Below, piece after piece: positions 1 through 9,627 of a stretch of 64,000 bases of DNA; position 1 is the first letter of the stretch, and the number at the start of each line of letters is the position of its first letter. Source of the stretch: Bacillota bacterium (GTDB lineage Bacteria > Bacillota > Clostridia > Christensenellales > Aristaeellaceae); NCBI GenBank assembly GCA_023395615.1, contig JAEWYP010000069.1, positions 8,678 through 72,677 of the forward strand, in the 5' to 3' direction. A program made the translations under genes and the position numbers. The notes under the pieces were generated by a model. That model was not told the origin of the DNA, did no database searches, and saw nothing but the letters and a program-made list of their open reading frames with translations.

Positions 1-238
1 GGGCGATCCGTGCGGATCAACGGCGGGGATAACGCTGTTGAAAAGTAACAACGGGGAACGATCGGCTGGGCACATCGTCAGGATAGACGCAGACCGAGGG
101 AAAAAGTCAGGCCTTTTCCGGGCTGAACGGGGGAAAACAGTCGATATTTAAATACGAGAACAAATTTTCGCATTCCCCCTGTAAAAATGAAAAAGTTTGT
201 GGTATACTCAAGCCATCCTGATTGGGAGGGTATCTGCC

Positions 239-1354
239 ATGGAAAAAGCCAAGGTTTATTTTACCAGCCTGCATACCGGGGTGAACCAAAGCCTGACTGA
301 TAAATTACGCCTGCTGATGAAACGCGCGGGCATGACGGACATGCCGCTGGACGGCAAAATGACTGCGATTAAGATGCACTTCGGCGAACCGGGCAACCTG
401 GCGTTTTTACGCCATCAGTATGCCAGAACCGTTGTGGACACGCTAAAGGAAATGGGCGCAAAGCCGTTCCTGACGGACTGTAACACCCTGTACCCCGGCA
501 TGCGACGCAACGCGCTGGATCATCTGGACGCGGCGTATATGAACGGCTTTTCGCCGCTGCAGACCGGCTGCCATGTGATCATCGCGGACGGCCTGCTGGG
601 CACGGACTTTGTGAGCGTCCCTGTGAACGGCGAATACTGCAAACAGGCGTACATCGGCCGGGCGGTCGTGGATGCGGAGGCAATCATCAGTCTGACGCAC
701 TTTAAATGTCACGAGGGCACGGGTATCGGCGGGGCGCTGAAGAACCTCGGCATGGGCTGCGGTTCCACCGCGGGGAAACGGGATATGCACTGCGACGGCA
801 AGCCGACGGTGAATGAGGAGGCCTGCGTGGGCTGCGGTATGTGCGTAAAACAGTGCGGCTCCGACGCCATCACGATTACCCAGACTCCCGCAGGCCGCAA
901 AGCCCATATCGATCAGGAGAAATGCTCCGGCTGCGAGCGCTGCGTGGGTGCATGTTACAAGCAGGGGGCCATCGGCGGCGCGGATGGCGGGCCGGAACTG
1001 CTGAACGACAAGATCAGCGAATACGCGCTGGCGGTGGTGCAGGGCAAACCCTGCTTCCACATTTCGCTGGCGGTGGACATTTCGCCCTACTGCGATTGCT
1101 ATGCGTTAAACGACGTGCCGGTGCTGCCGGATATCGGCATGTTCGCCAGCTTCGACCCCGTGGCGCTGGATACCGCCTGCGCCGAGGCCGCGCTGAAGGC
1201 GCAGCCGATGCCGGGCAGCCTGCTGGCGGAAAAGGAATGCCGTACCGGCGACCATTTCCACGATCTCCACCCAACCACCAGCTGGCGCGCGGGGTTGGAA
1301 CACGGGCAAAAGATCGGGCTGGGCACCATGGCGTATGAACTGATTGAGGTATAA
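239..1354 (+). CDS. DUF362 domain protein with two 4Fe-4S ferredoxin clusters
   Basis: A 371-residue cytoplasmic protein. The N-terminal two thirds look like the DUF362 family, and a bacterial ferredoxin module is inserted near residues 195-240. Two complete CxxCxxCxxxC motifs are visible (CVGCGMCVKQC and CSGCERCVGAC), so two [4Fe-4S] clusters are expected. No signal peptide or membrane segment is visible. DUF362 proteins with such a module are common in anaerobes, usually as poorly characterised electron-transfer proteins; the substrate is unknown. The start at 239 is chosen because GGGAGGG lies 8 nt upstream, whereas an earlier in-frame ATG at 197 has no ribosome site and overlaps a TATACT-like element at 203-208. 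It is transcribed in the same direction as uvrA but is separated from it by about 150 bp. Confidence 0.85.
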   Translation: MEKAKVYFTSLHTGVNQSLTDKLRLLMKRAGMTDMPLDGKMTAIKMHFGEPGNLAFLRHQYARTVVDTLKEMGAKPFLTDCNTLYPGMRRNALDHLDAAYMNGFSPLQTGCHVIIADGLLGTDFVSVPVNGEYCKQAYIGRAVVDAEAIISLTHFKCHEGTGIGGALKNLGMGCGSTAGKRDMHCDGKPTVNEEACVGCGMCVKQCGSDAITITQTPAGRKAHIDQEKCSGCERCVGACYKQGAIGGADGGPELLNDKISEYALAVVQGKPCFHISLAVDISPYCDCYALNDVPVLPDIGMFASFDPVALDTACAEAALKAQPMPGSLLAEKECRTGDHFHDLHPTTSWRAGLEHGQKIGLGTMAYELIEV

Positions 1355-1508
1355 AAGTCGCCGCGCGACGGCAGGGACGGGGGTACTCCGTGGATCGAGG
1401 CCCCCGTATACCCCTTTTGGAAGAACTGACGTTCCCGGATCGTGAACGACGAAGGCACGGGGCGGCTGATGAGCCGCAAACCTGAATAAACCATAAGGTG
1501 GGAGAAAT

Positions 1509-4358
1509 TTGCAGGATACGCTGATCGTTCGCGGGGCGCGCGAACATAACCTGAAAAACGTTACGCTGGAAATCCCGCGCGACAAGCTGGTGGTGTTTAC
1601 GGGGCTGAGCGGCTCCGGAAAAACCAGCCTCGCTTTTGATACGATTTACGCCGAAGGACAGCGCCGTTACGTGGAAAGCCTGTCGTCTTACGCGCGCATG
1701 TTTCTGGGCCAGATGGAAAAGCCGGACGTGGACAGCATCGAGGGGCTTTCCCCTGCCATCTCCATCGACCAGAAAACCACCAGCCGCAACCCGCGTTCCA
1801 CCGTGGGCACGGTAACGGAAATTTACGATTATCTGCGTCTGCTGTACGCACGCGTCGGCGTACCGCACTGCCCCAAATGCGGCAAGGAGATCAAGCAGCA
1901 GACTGTGGACCAGATGGTGGACCAGATTCTGCTGCTGCCGGACGGCACGAAAATGCAGGTGCTGGCCCCGGTGGTGCGCCAGCGCAAGGGCGAACACCAG
2001 AAACTGCTCGACGACGCGAAAAAACAGGGCTACGTCCGCGTGAAGATCGACGGGGATACCTACGAGCTGGATGATACGCCCCCGCTGGATAAAAAGCGCA
2101 AGCATGACGTGAGCATCGTAATCGACCGACTGGTTGTGCGGGACAGCGACGATTTTCGCCGCCGCCTGTCGGACAGTCTGGAGACCGCCGCGGGGGCCGC
2201 GGAGGGGCTGGTGCTGGTGGATCTGTTCGATCAGGGAGAGCTGCTGTTTTCGCAGAACTATGCCTGCCCGGACTGTGGCGTATCCATCGAGGAGCTTGCG
2301 CCGCGCATGTTCAGCTTTAACAGCCCTTTCGGCGCCTGCCCGGAATGCGGCGGACTGGGTACCATCCTGCGGATTGGAGTGGACAATCTGGTGCCCGATC
2401 CCAACAAGAGCCTGAACGAAGGGGCGATTCAGGCGACAGGCTGGAACATCGGCGATTCGGGGAGCGTTGCCTCCACCTATTCCCGCGCGCTGGCGGACAA
2501 GTACGGTTTCAGTCTGGACACGCCGTTTCGGGACCTGCCGGAAAAAATCGTCAATATTCTGATGTACGGCACGGGGGACGAAAAGATTACCGTGCACTAT
2601 GAGGGTGCGAACGGCGAGGGGCATTACAGCACCACGTTTGAGGGGATCATCAACTCAATGATGCGCCGCTACCGGGAAACCAGCAGCGACGGCATGAAGG
2701 CTGTGTACGAAGAATACATGAGCGCCGAACCCTGCCCCGTGTGCGGCGGCCGCCGCCTGCGGCCGGAGGTGCTGGCGGTTACGGTGGGGGAGCTGAACAT
2801 CAGCGAAGCCTGCGACCTGTCCGTCACCAAAGCGCGCGCCTTCTTTCACGGGTTGAAGCTGGGCGAAAAGCAAACCATGATCGCGGCCCAGATTTTAAAG
2901 GAAATCGACAGCCGCCTGACCTTTCTGGACAGCGTGGGCTTAAGCTACCTTACGCTTGCGCGGGCGGCGGGTACGCTGTCCGGCGGCGAGGCGCAGCGCA
3001 TCCGGCTGGCTACGCAGATCGGGTCCAGTCTGATGGGCGTGCTCTACATTCTGGACGAACCTTCCATCGGGCTGCACCAGAGAGACAATCATAAGCTGAT
3101 CGCAACCCTCAAACGCCTGCGCGATCTGGGCAACACCCTGATCGTGGTGGAGCATGACGAGGATACCATGCGCGAGGCGGATTACATTGTGGACGTCGGC
3201 CCCGGCGCGGGGGTACACGGCGGTTGCATCACCGCGCAGGGTACGTTTGACGAAATCGCCGCCAACCCCAACTCCCTGACCGGGCAGTACTTAAGCGGGA
3301 AAAAGTACATCCCCGTGCCGGAAACGCGCCGGGAACCCAAAGGATGGCTGACGGTACGCAACGCGAAGGAACACAACCTGCAAAATATCGACGTCAGGTT
3401 CCCGCTGGGGGTGTTCTGCGTGGTCACGGGGGTCAGCGGATCGGGGAAATCCAGTCTGGTTAACGGGATACTGTACAACTATCTGGCGAAAGTGCTCAAC
3501 CGCGCCAAGACGCGCGCGGGCAAGTTTGGCTCCATCGACGGGGTAGAACAGCTGGATAAGATTATCGCGATCGACCAGAGCCCGATCGGGCGCACGCCGC
3601 GCAGCAACCCGGCGACCTATACCGGCCTGTTTGACCTGATCCGCAAACTCTTCGCCATGACGCCGGACGCCAAAGCCCGCGGCTACCGGGAGAACCGCTT
3701 CAGCTTTAACGTGAAGGGCGGCCGCTGTGAAGCCTGCTCCGGTGACGGCCTGATTAAGATTGAGATGCACTTTTTACCGGATGTGTACGTGCCCTGCGAT
3801 GTGTGCAAAGGTATGCGTTACAACCGGGAAACGCTGGAGGTACGCTACAAGGGCAAGAATATCTACGAGGTGCTGGATATGACCGTGGAGGAGGCGCTGA
3901 GCTTCTTCGAGGCACATCAGCCGATCGTGAACAAGCTGCAAACGCTGTACGACGTTGGGCTGGACTACTTAAAAATCGGCCAGCCGAGCACACAGCTTTC
4001 CGGCGGCGAGGCGCAGCGTATCAAGCTTGCGACGGAACTGAGCCGCAGGGCCACGGGCCGCACCATCTACCTGCTGGACGAGCCGACCACCGGCCTGCAC
4101 ATCGACGATGTGGGCCGCCTGCTGGGCGTGCTGGAGCGGCTGGTGGAGGCGGGGAACAGCGTGCTGGTGATTGAACACAACCTGGATGTGATCAAGTATG
4201 CCGACTACCTGATCGATCTGGGGCCAGAGGGTGGCGACGGCGGCGGCAAGCTGGTTTGCGAGGGCACGCCGGAGGTTGTGGCGCAGTGCGCGCAAAGCTA
4301 CACCGGCCAGTACCTGAAGCCCATGCTGGAAAAGGGTGTTCGGGGTAAGGCATTCTGA
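1509..4358 (+). CDS. uvrA: Excinuclease ABC subunit A (UvrA)
   Basis: UvrA is the damage-recognition ATPase of nucleotide excision repair; it loads UvrB on distorted DNA. The 949-residue length is normal for the family. Both ABC modules are complete: Walker A GLSGSGKTS near residue 31 and GVSGSGKSS near 640, and signatures LSGGEAQRIRLA near 490 and LSGGEAQRIKLA near 830. The zinc-finger cysteines are present, including CPDCG/CPECGG around 251-281 and CEACSGDG/CDVCKGM around 740-770. The start is TTG at 1509, with AAGGTGGGAG at 1495-1505 as ribosome site; the next residues, QDTLIVRGAREHNLKN, match the usual N-terminus. No uvrB or uvrC lies next to it in this window. Confidence 0.97.
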   Translation: MQDTLIVRGAREHNLKNVTLEIPRDKLVVFTGLSGSGKTSLAFDTIYAEGQRRYVESLSSYARMFLGQMEKPDVDSIEGLSPAISIDQKTTSRNPRSTVGTVTEIYDYLRLLYARVGVPHCPKCGKEIKQQTVDQMVDQILLLPDGTKMQVLAPVVRQRKGEHQKLLDDAKKQGYVRVKIDGDTYELDDTPPLDKKRKHDVSIVIDRLVVRDSDDFRRRLSDSLETAAGAAEGLVLVDLFDQGELLFSQNYACPDCGVSIEELAPRMFSFNSPFGACPECGGLGTILRIGVDNLVPDPNKSLNEGAIQATGWNIGDSGSVASTYSRALADKYGFSLDTPFRDLPEKIVNILMYGTGDEKITVHYEGANGEGHYSTTFEGIINSMMRRYRETSSDGMKAVYEEYMSAEPCPVCGGRRLRPEVLAVTVGELNISEACDLSVTKARAFFHGLKLGEKQTMIAAQILKEIDSRLTFLDSVGLSYLTLARAAGTLSGGEAQRIRLATQIGSSLMGVLYILDEPSIGLHQRDNHKLIATLKRLRDLGNTLIVVEHDEDTMREADYIVDVGPGAGVHGGCITAQGTFDEIAANPNSLTGQYLSGKKYIPVPETRREPKGWLTVRNAKEHNLQNIDVRFPLGVFCVVTGVSGSGKSSLVNGILYNYLAKVLNRAKTRAGKFGSIDGVEQLDKIIAIDQSPIGRTPRSNPATYTGLFDLIRKLFAMTPDAKARGYRENRFSFNVKGGRCEACSGDGLIKIEMHFLPDVYVPCDVCKGMRYNRETLEVRYKGKNIYEVLDMTVEEALSFFEAHQPIVNKLQTLYDVGLDYLKIGQPSTQLSGGEAQRIKLATELSRRATGRTIYLLDEPTTGLHIDDVGRLLGVLERLVEAGNSVLVIEHNLDVIKYADYLIDLGPEGGDGGGKLVCEGTPEVVAQCAQSYTGQYLKPMLEKGVRGKAF

Positions 4359-4366
4359 ACGGAAGC

Positions 4367-4399
4367 GCGGGATGGGGTTTGTGCTCCATCCCGCTTTTT
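4367..4399 (+). terminator. Rho-independent terminator after uvrA
   Basis: GCGGGATGG (4367-4375) pairs with CCATCCCGC (4386-4394), followed by TTTTTG. The loop and the right arm also carry the -35 element of the next gene's promoter. Confidence 0.88.
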
Positions 4400-4407
4400 G
4401 ATATAAT
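4379..4407 (+). promoter_or_regulatory. Sigma-A-type promoter for the MBL/beta-CASP gene
   Basis: TTGTGC (4379-4384), 17-bp spacer and a perfect TATAAT (4402-4407). The -35 element sits in the loop of the uvrA terminator, so the two signals are interleaved. Confidence 0.65.
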
Positions 4408-4478
4408 GACCGCATACGGGCGGCACAGCTGAATCACGCAGATCGTAGCCACCCGAATGGAAGCAGGGAGGAACGCCG

Positions 4479-6188
4479 ATGCAACTGACTTTTCTGGGCG
4501 CGGCGCGCGAAGTGACCGGCAGCCGATACTTTTTGGAGGCTTGTGGAAAGAAAATCCTGGTGGACTATGGGATGGAGCAGGGGGCTAACGTGTTTGAAAA
4601 CACGCCGCTGCCCGTGGCGGCTTCCGCTGTGGATTATGTTTTTTTAACCCATGCGCATATCGACCACAGCGGCTGGCTGCCGTTGCTGTATAAACAGGGT
4701 TTCCGAGGAAAAATCTTCACGACGGATGCGACGCTGGACCTGTGCGCCATTATGCTGATGGACTCCGCCCATATCCAGATGATGGATGTGGAGTGGAAAA
4801 ACCGCAAAGCCATGCGCAGCGGCGACGAACAGGCGCAACCCCTGTACACCACAGACGACGCGGCGGCCACCGTGAAACTGTTTGTGCCCTGCCGGTACGA
4901 TCAGCCCGTGTCTGTTTGCGAGGGGATCACCCTGCGGCTGGTGGATGTGGGCCATTTGCTGGGCTCGGCCAGCGTGGAAATCACCGTGACCGAGGAAGAC
5001 AAAACCCAAAGAATCGTATTCTCAGGCGACATTGGCAATCTGAACCAACCCATGCTGAAGAACCCGGAGTACATTACGCAGGCGGATTATGTGGTGATGG
5101 AGTCCACCTACGGCGATCGTACCCACGGCGAGGTGCCGGATTATGTAAGCACGCTGGTTAAAATCCTGTCGGATACGTTCCGGCGGGGCGGTAATGTGGT
5201 GATCCCGAGCTTTGCTGTGGGCCGCACGCAGGAGCTGCTGTACTTTTTCCGGCAGATCAAGCAGAACAACCTGTTGAAGGAGTTTCCGCATTTTCCTGTC
5301 TATGTGGACAGTCCTCTGGCCAACGAAGCCACCACGGTTTTTAACGAGCATATGTACGACTGCATGGACGCGGAAACGCTCGCCCTGCTCAAACAGGGCA
5401 TCAACCCCATCCAGTTTGAGGACCTGCATACTTCTGTAACCGCCGACGACAGTAAAATGATCAATAACGAGCCTACCCCAAAGGTAATCCTCTCCGCCAG
5501 CGGTATGTGCGATGCGGGCCGGATCCGCCACCATCTGAAACATAATCTGTGGCGCAGTGACAGCACCATCCTGTTCGTCGGTTATCAGGGTGAAGGCACG
5601 CTCGGCCGGTTGCTGGTGGATGGGGCGAAAAAGGTGAAGCTTTTCGGCGAAACGATCACCGTGCAGGCCGACGTGCAAAAACTGGCCGGCATCAGTGGCC
5701 ATGCGGACGTGAACGGGCTGCTGAAGTGGATCGGCAGTTTTCAGGGCGATATCCGCCATGTGTTTGTGACACATGGGGAAAACACGGTGGCGGAAGGATT
5801 TGCCAACCGCCTGCACGACGAACTGAAACGAAGCGCGACCGCGCCGTACAACGGCGAGTGCTGGGACCTGACGACCGACCAGATGGTACGTGAGGGCAAT
5901 CATACCCTGCTGGAGCGCCGTCATCCTGAAGAGGACCTGGAGCACGAAGCCAAACGCGAACAAGCCCGCCGCGAGGAAGGCCGGCAGGAGGAACCCCGCC
6001 GCGAAGAAACGCGCCGGATGCCGGAGCCGGAACGTGAGCGCACCGACGATACGCCGTACCGTGAACTGCTTACTGCGGCGTTGCGCGTGAACGAGCTGGT
6101 GGAACGGATGCACGACAGTTCCCACAAACAGCAAAACGATCTGGCAGCTACTTTGAACGCGCTGATTCACAAGTTTAGCGGTAAATAA
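4479..6188 (+). CDS. MBL-fold beta-CASP RNA nuclease (CPSF/YSH1-like)
   Basis: A 569-residue metallo-beta-lactamase protein with a beta-CASP domain, the architecture of RNA-processing nucleases. The zinc motif is THAHIDHSGW near residues 56-65, with later histidines in VDVGHLLGSASVEI, SGDIG, SGHADVNGL near 405 and VTHGE. SASGMCDAGR and YQGEGTLGR are hallmark strings of this family. The last ~90 residues (from about 480) are an unusual Arg/Glu-rich stretch with repeated REE and RR pairs, followed by a helical tail; this extension lies outside the catalytic core and may bind RNA or a partner (inference). The ribosome site GGGAGG is at 4467-4472. The gene has its own promoter and a strong downstream terminator, so it is probably monocistronic. 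Confidence 0.9.
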   Translation: MQLTFLGAAREVTGSRYFLEACGKKILVDYGMEQGANVFENTPLPVAASAVDYVFLTHAHIDHSGWLPLLYKQGFRGKIFTTDATLDLCAIMLMDSAHIQMMDVEWKNRKAMRSGDEQAQPLYTTDDAAATVKLFVPCRYDQPVSVCEGITLRLVDVGHLLGSASVEITVTEEDKTQRIVFSGDIGNLNQPMLKNPEYITQADYVVMESTYGDRTHGEVPDYVSTLVKILSDTFRRGGNVVIPSFAVGRTQELLYFFRQIKQNNLLKEFPHFPVYVDSPLANEATTVFNEHMYDCMDAETLALLKQGINPIQFEDLHTSVTADDSKMINNEPTPKVILSASGMCDAGRIRHHLKHNLWRSDSTILFVGYQGEGTLGRLLVDGAKKVKLFGETITVQADVQKLAGISGHADVNGLLKWIGSFQGDIRHVFVTHGENTVAEGFANRLHDELKRSATAPYNGECWDLTTDQMVREGNHTLLERRHPEEDLEHEAKREQARREEGRQEEPRREETRRMPEPERERTDDTPYRELLTAALRVNELVERMHDSSHKQQNDLAATLNALIHKFSGK

Positions 6189-6217
6189 TAACTCCTTTTA
6201 CTGAATACTATTTTTGC

Positions 6218-6257
6218 GGCGCGCAATCCGGTGAAACCGGGTTGCGCGCCACGTTTT
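6218..6257 (+). terminator. Terminator after the beta-CASP nuclease
   Basis: GGCGCGCAA... pairs with ...TTGCGCGCC (6218-6250), an extended stem around a GTGAAA-type loop, followed by ACGTTTTC. The T-tract is short but the stem is very stable. Confidence 0.75.
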
Positions 6258-6326
6258 CTGTACGTGTGAGTCGATAAGTACAGTATCGATTAACATCATA
6301 AAATTAAATAATACGATAAATATATA

Positions 6327-6355
6327 TTGACATACAAGAAAACGTGTCGTATAGT
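6327..6355 (+). promoter_or_regulatory. Promoter of the DUF2975/HTH pair
   Basis: TTGACA (6327-6332), 17-bp spacer, TATAGT (6350-6355). It lies in a markedly AT-rich stretch compared with the flanks. Transcription would begin near 6362, which rules out the ATG at 6327 as a start codon. Confidence 0.8.
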
Positions 6356-6386
6356 ATTCCCATACTACCACGAAGGAGGATTGGAA

Positions 6387-6866
6387 ATGAAAACGGGTAC
6401 GGCTTCGATTTTACTGAAAGTGGTTTTAGCCTTTTGCGCGGTGGCGCTTTTGCTGGTTGTTGTGGGTGGCGTGCCGGGATATATGTCCCATGTGACATAT
6501 GTTCGCCCGGACTTATCCGGTTGGGCGCTGCCGATGGAACTCTACGGGGGGTTGATCTCTCTGCCGGTTTTTGCGGCGATCGCACAGTTATGGATGGTGT
6601 TCGGCACCATTGCGGAGAACAATGCGTTTTGCGCGGAAAACGCAAAACGGTTTATGCGGATTGAGCGCCTCGCCATTGCGGACCTTGGCCTGGTGGCGAT
6701 CCTGTGGGGATTTCTGCTGATTGTGGGGGTTACGCCGCCTTTCATACTGCTATGCCTGTCCGGGGCTACGTTCGTGGGCGGCGTGGCGATCATCGTATTC
6801 CGCGTGCTGGCTGCGCTGGTGCAAAACGCCACCAGCCTGCGGCAGGAAAACGAATTAACGATTTGA
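6387..6866 (+). CDS. DUF2975 integral membrane protein
   Basis: A 159-residue protein with four hydrophobic segments, near residues 8-30, 50-70, 95-117 and 122-145. The length, membrane pattern and partner gene match DUF2975 proteins of Firmicutes, which are typically encoded just before a small YozG-like DNA-binding protein. Its biochemical role is not known. The start at 6387 follows GAAGGAGGA (6372-6380). The gene downstream begins 10 bp after its stop, and both are served by the AT-rich promoter at 6327-6355. The pair may form a membrane-linked regulatory unit, as proposed for similar two-gene modules (inference). Confidence 0.85.
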   Translation: MKTGTASILLKVVLAFCAVALLLVVVGGVPGYMSHVTYVRPDLSGWALPMELYGGLISLPVFAAIAQLWMVFGTIAENNAFCAENAKRFMRIERLAIADLGLVAILWGFLLIVGVTPPFILLCLSGATFVGGVAIIVFRVLAALVQNATSLRQENELTI

Positions 6867-6876
6867 GGTGATAAGG

Positions 6877-7095
6877 ATGCCAATCAACGTTACAGTGGAT
6901 GTTATGCTGGCGAAACGGAAAATGTCACTGAACGAACTGAGTGAGCGCGTTGGGGTTACGGCTGCCAACCTGAGCATCCTGAAAACCGGGAAGGCAAGGG
7001 GCGTACGTTTCTCCACGCTGGAAAAGCTCTGCGAAGTGCTGGACTGCCAGCCTGCGGACCTGCTGGAATACCTGCCGGATCAAGAAAACCATTAG
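6877..7095 (+). CDS. YozG-like Cro/CI-type transcriptional regulator
   Basis: A 72-residue protein that is almost entirely one helix-turn-helix domain. The stretch ELSERVGVTAANLSILKTGK (residues ~20-39) is the HTH core, and the C-terminal CEVLDCQPADLLEYLP is the usual end of the YozG-type XRE subfamily. The start at 6877 follows GAGGTG (6865-6870). It is translationally linked to the DUF2975 gene and probably autoregulates the pair (inference from the family and from the AT-rich promoter upstream). Confidence 0.88.
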   Translation: MPINVTVDVMLAKRKMSLNELSERVGVTAANLSILKTGKARGVRFSTLEKLCEVLDCQPADLLEYLPDQENH

Positions 7096-7190
7096 CTTTT
7101 CGCGTTTTCCGGCGCCTGCGGCACGCCGGAAAAATAAACCTCCCGGAAAGGGTCTTCCCTACAACCATCCTTTCCGTGCCGCAACTTTCG

Positions 7191-7225
7191 CCCCGCCCGG
7201 GCTGCCTCCCGGACGGGGTTTTTCT
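7191..7225 (+). terminator. Terminator of the DUF2975/HTH operon
   Basis: CCCCGCCCGGG pairs with CCCGGACGGGG across a CTGCCT-type loop, followed by TTTTTCTCTT. The stem has one mismatched position. Confidence 0.82.
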
Positions 7226-7338
7226 CTTAAAATCAGAAAGATGGTTGAAGAGAAAAGAGGAATCCTCGTGATCCGGCTCGTATATCAAAACGGAGAAAAC
7301 CCGGACTCCGGGGCGGACGAACCGAAAGGATGAAAACA

Positions 7339-9417
7339 ATGAACAGGGAACAAGCCAGAAAACAGGCGCACGAGCTGGTCGCGCAGATGACGCTGGACGA
7401 AAAAGCGGGCCAATTGCGTTACCGCGCGCCTGCGATCCCGCGGCTGGGCATACCGGCTTATAACTGGTGGAACGAGGCGCTGCACGGCGTTGCCCGCGCC
7501 GGAACGGCAACGGTGTTTCCGCAGGCGATCGGTATGGCGGCCACTTTTGACGACAGCCTGATGGAAACCATCGCGGATACCATCTCCACCGAGGCGCGCG
7601 CAAAATATAATATGCAATCCGCGCACGGCGACCGTGATATCTACAAGGGGCTTACGATGTGGTCGCCAAATGTGAACATCTTCCGCGATCCCCGCTGGGG
7701 CCGTGGGCAGGAAACATATGGTGAAGACCCGTTTTTAACCTCCCGGCTGGGCGTGGCGTTTGTGCAAGGTTTGCAGGGCAAGGGGACAACGCTGAAAGCG
7801 GCGGCCTGTGCCAAGCACTTTGCCGTGCATTCCGGCCCGGAGGCGATCCGTCACCATTTCGACGCACGGGTATCCAAGAAAGACCTGCGGGAAACCTACC
7901 TGCCCGCTTTTAAAGCGCTGGTACAGGAAGCACACGTGGAAAGCGTGATGGGCGCGTATAACCGTGTGAACGGCGAACCCGCCTGTGGAAGCAAGGTATT
8001 GCTGAAGGATATTCTGCGTGACGAATGGGGTTTCGAGGGTCATGTGGTCAGCGATTGCTGGGCGCTGAAGGATTTTCACGAAAACCACTGCGTTACCGCC
8101 ACCGCGCCGGAGAGCGCCGCGCTGGCCATGAAATACGGCTGCGATCTGAACTGTGGCGAGGTGTACCTGCAGGTGCTGGCGGCTTATCAGGAGGGGCGCA
8201 TCACCGAGGAGCAGATCACCACGGCCTGCGAGCGGCTGATGACTACCCGGTATCTGTTGGGGATTCTCGGCCCGGAAGGCTCCGAATATGACAGGGTCTC
8301 CTATACGCGCAACGATACGGACGCAAACGCGAAACTGGCGCAGACCGTGGCGGAAAAGAGTATGGTGCTGCTTCAAAACGACGGCGTTCTGCCGCTGCGC
8401 CTGGATCAACTGAAAACGATTGGGGTGATCGGACCCAACGCGAACAGCGTCGCCTGCCTGGAAGGCAACTACAACGGCACCTCCTCCCGCTATGTCACCT
8501 ATCTGGAGGGAATTCGCGCCGCCTGCGGGGATCACGCGCGCGTGCTGTATTCGCAGGGCAGCCACCTCTATCTGGACCGTACCAGTAACCTCGCGGAGGC
8601 GGACGACCGGCGGGCGGAGGCGATCGGCGTGGCGGAAAACAGCGACGTCGTGATCCTTTGCCTTGGGCTGGACGCGACGCTGGAAGGGGAAGAAGGAGAC
8701 ACCGGCAACGAGTATTCGTCCGGCGACAAGCGGGATCTGAACCTGCCGCCCTGCCAGCAGAAACTGTTGCACGCCGTTCTGGCGGTCGGCAAGCCGACGG
8801 TAGTGGTGCTCTCCGCCGGCAGCGCGCTGGCGGTGGAGGAAGGCAATGCCATCCTGCAGGCCTGGTACCCCGGCGAATTGGGGGGCGCGGCGCTTGCGCG
8901 CATCCTGTTTGGCGAGGTTTCGCCCAGCGGACGCTTGCCGGTTACCTTTTACCGCGGCGTAGAGGATTTGCCGGACTTTGAAGACTATGCCATGGCGAAC
9001 CGCACCTACCGGTATTATCAGGGCGAGCCGCTCTATCCGTTTGGATACGGTTTGGGCTATACCCGCTTTGCTTATTCCGACGCCCGCTATGCGGACGGAC
9101 AGGTTACCGTAACGGTGGAAAACACAGGGGATTGCGACGGCGACGAGGTGATCCAGGTATATATAAAGGATCACGATTCGCCCTGCGCGGTACCGCGTCA
9201 CAGCCTTTGCGCGTTCCGGCGCGTTGCGCTTGGAAAGGGCGAGAAGGCGACGGTTGCGCTGCCGATTCGCGATGAGGCGTTTGCCGCGTACGACGAGGAG
9301 GGAAACCTGACCACCCTTGGCAGGCATTATACCCTGTATGTGGGCGGAAGCCAGCCTGATCATCGCAGCGAAACGCTGACCGGCTCCAAACCGCTGGCAG
9401 TGGAAGTACGCCGATAA
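7339..9417 (+). CDS. Glycoside hydrolase family 3 beta-glycosidase
   Basis: A 692-residue GH3 enzyme with the usual order: (alpha/beta)8 barrel, alpha/beta sandwich and C-terminal fibronectin-III-like domain (from about residue 560). The catalytic nucleophile is the Asp in VVSDCWA, residue 239 from this start. NWWNEALHGVAR near residue 38 is typical of the beta-xylosidase/alpha-arabinofuranosidase side of GH3, so xylo- or arabino-oligosaccharides are likely substrates (inference). No signal peptide is present, so it should act inside the cell on imported oligosaccharides. AAAGGA at 7325-7330 favours the second ATG at 7339 over the one at 7330, which has no spacing from it. A strong terminator follows. 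Confidence 0.93.
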   Translation: MNREQARKQAHELVAQMTLDEKAGQLRYRAPAIPRLGIPAYNWWNEALHGVARAGTATVFPQAIGMAATFDDSLMETIADTISTEARAKYNMQSAHGDRDIYKGLTMWSPNVNIFRDPRWGRGQETYGEDPFLTSRLGVAFVQGLQGKGTTLKAAACAKHFAVHSGPEAIRHHFDARVSKKDLRETYLPAFKALVQEAHVESVMGAYNRVNGEPACGSKVLLKDILRDEWGFEGHVVSDCWALKDFHENHCVTATAPESAALAMKYGCDLNCGEVYLQVLAAYQEGRITEEQITTACERLMTTRYLLGILGPEGSEYDRVSYTRNDTDANAKLAQTVAEKSMVLLQNDGVLPLRLDQLKTIGVIGPNANSVACLEGNYNGTSSRYVTYLEGIRAACGDHARVLYSQGSHLYLDRTSNLAEADDRRAEAIGVAENSDVVILCLGLDATLEGEEGDTGNEYSSGDKRDLNLPPCQQKLLHAVLAVGKPTVVVLSAGSALAVEEGNAILQAWYPGELGGAALARILFGEVSPSGRLPVTFYRGVEDLPDFEDYAMANRTYRYYQGEPLYPFGYGLGYTRFAYSDARYADGQVTVTVENTGDCDGDEVIQVYIKDHDSPCAVPRHSLCAFRRVALGKGEKATVALPIRDEAFAAYDEEGNLTTLGRHYTLYVGGSQPDHRSETLTGSKPLAVEVRR

Positions 9418-9569
9418 AAAAAGTTGGCGAACAACCGATGCAACGGCACGATAAAGGCGCGTTTTCGCCTTACGGTTTCGGTGCCTCCCTATCAAGATTG
9501 ACAGAAGGGAAAACCGCTCTGGAAACCGATTCGTTTTCATTGACTTTTGCGAAACCTGGGAATTTGCAA

Positions 9570-9600
9570 ACAAAAAGCTCCGTTTGACGGAGCTTTTTGT
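9570..9600. terminator. Bidirectional terminator between GH3 and the OadB operon
   Basis: ACAAAAAGCTCCGT pairs with ACGGAGCTTTTTGT around a TTG loop. It has A and T tracts on both sides and can stop both convergent transcripts. Confidence 0.9.
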
Positions 9601-9627
9601 TTGTGTGTATTTATAAAGTTGTAAAGG

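Noticed and set aside
1014..2624. Minus-strand 536-codon frame across the DUF362 gene end and uvrA
   Set aside because: It lies antisense to clear UvrA coding sequence, is Arg/His/Ala-rich as GC-biased shadows are, and has no ribosome site.
7735..9573. Minus-strand 612-codon frame opposite the GH3 gene
   Set aside because: Antisense shadow of a strongly conserved enzyme, and it also runs across the bidirectional terminator's flank.
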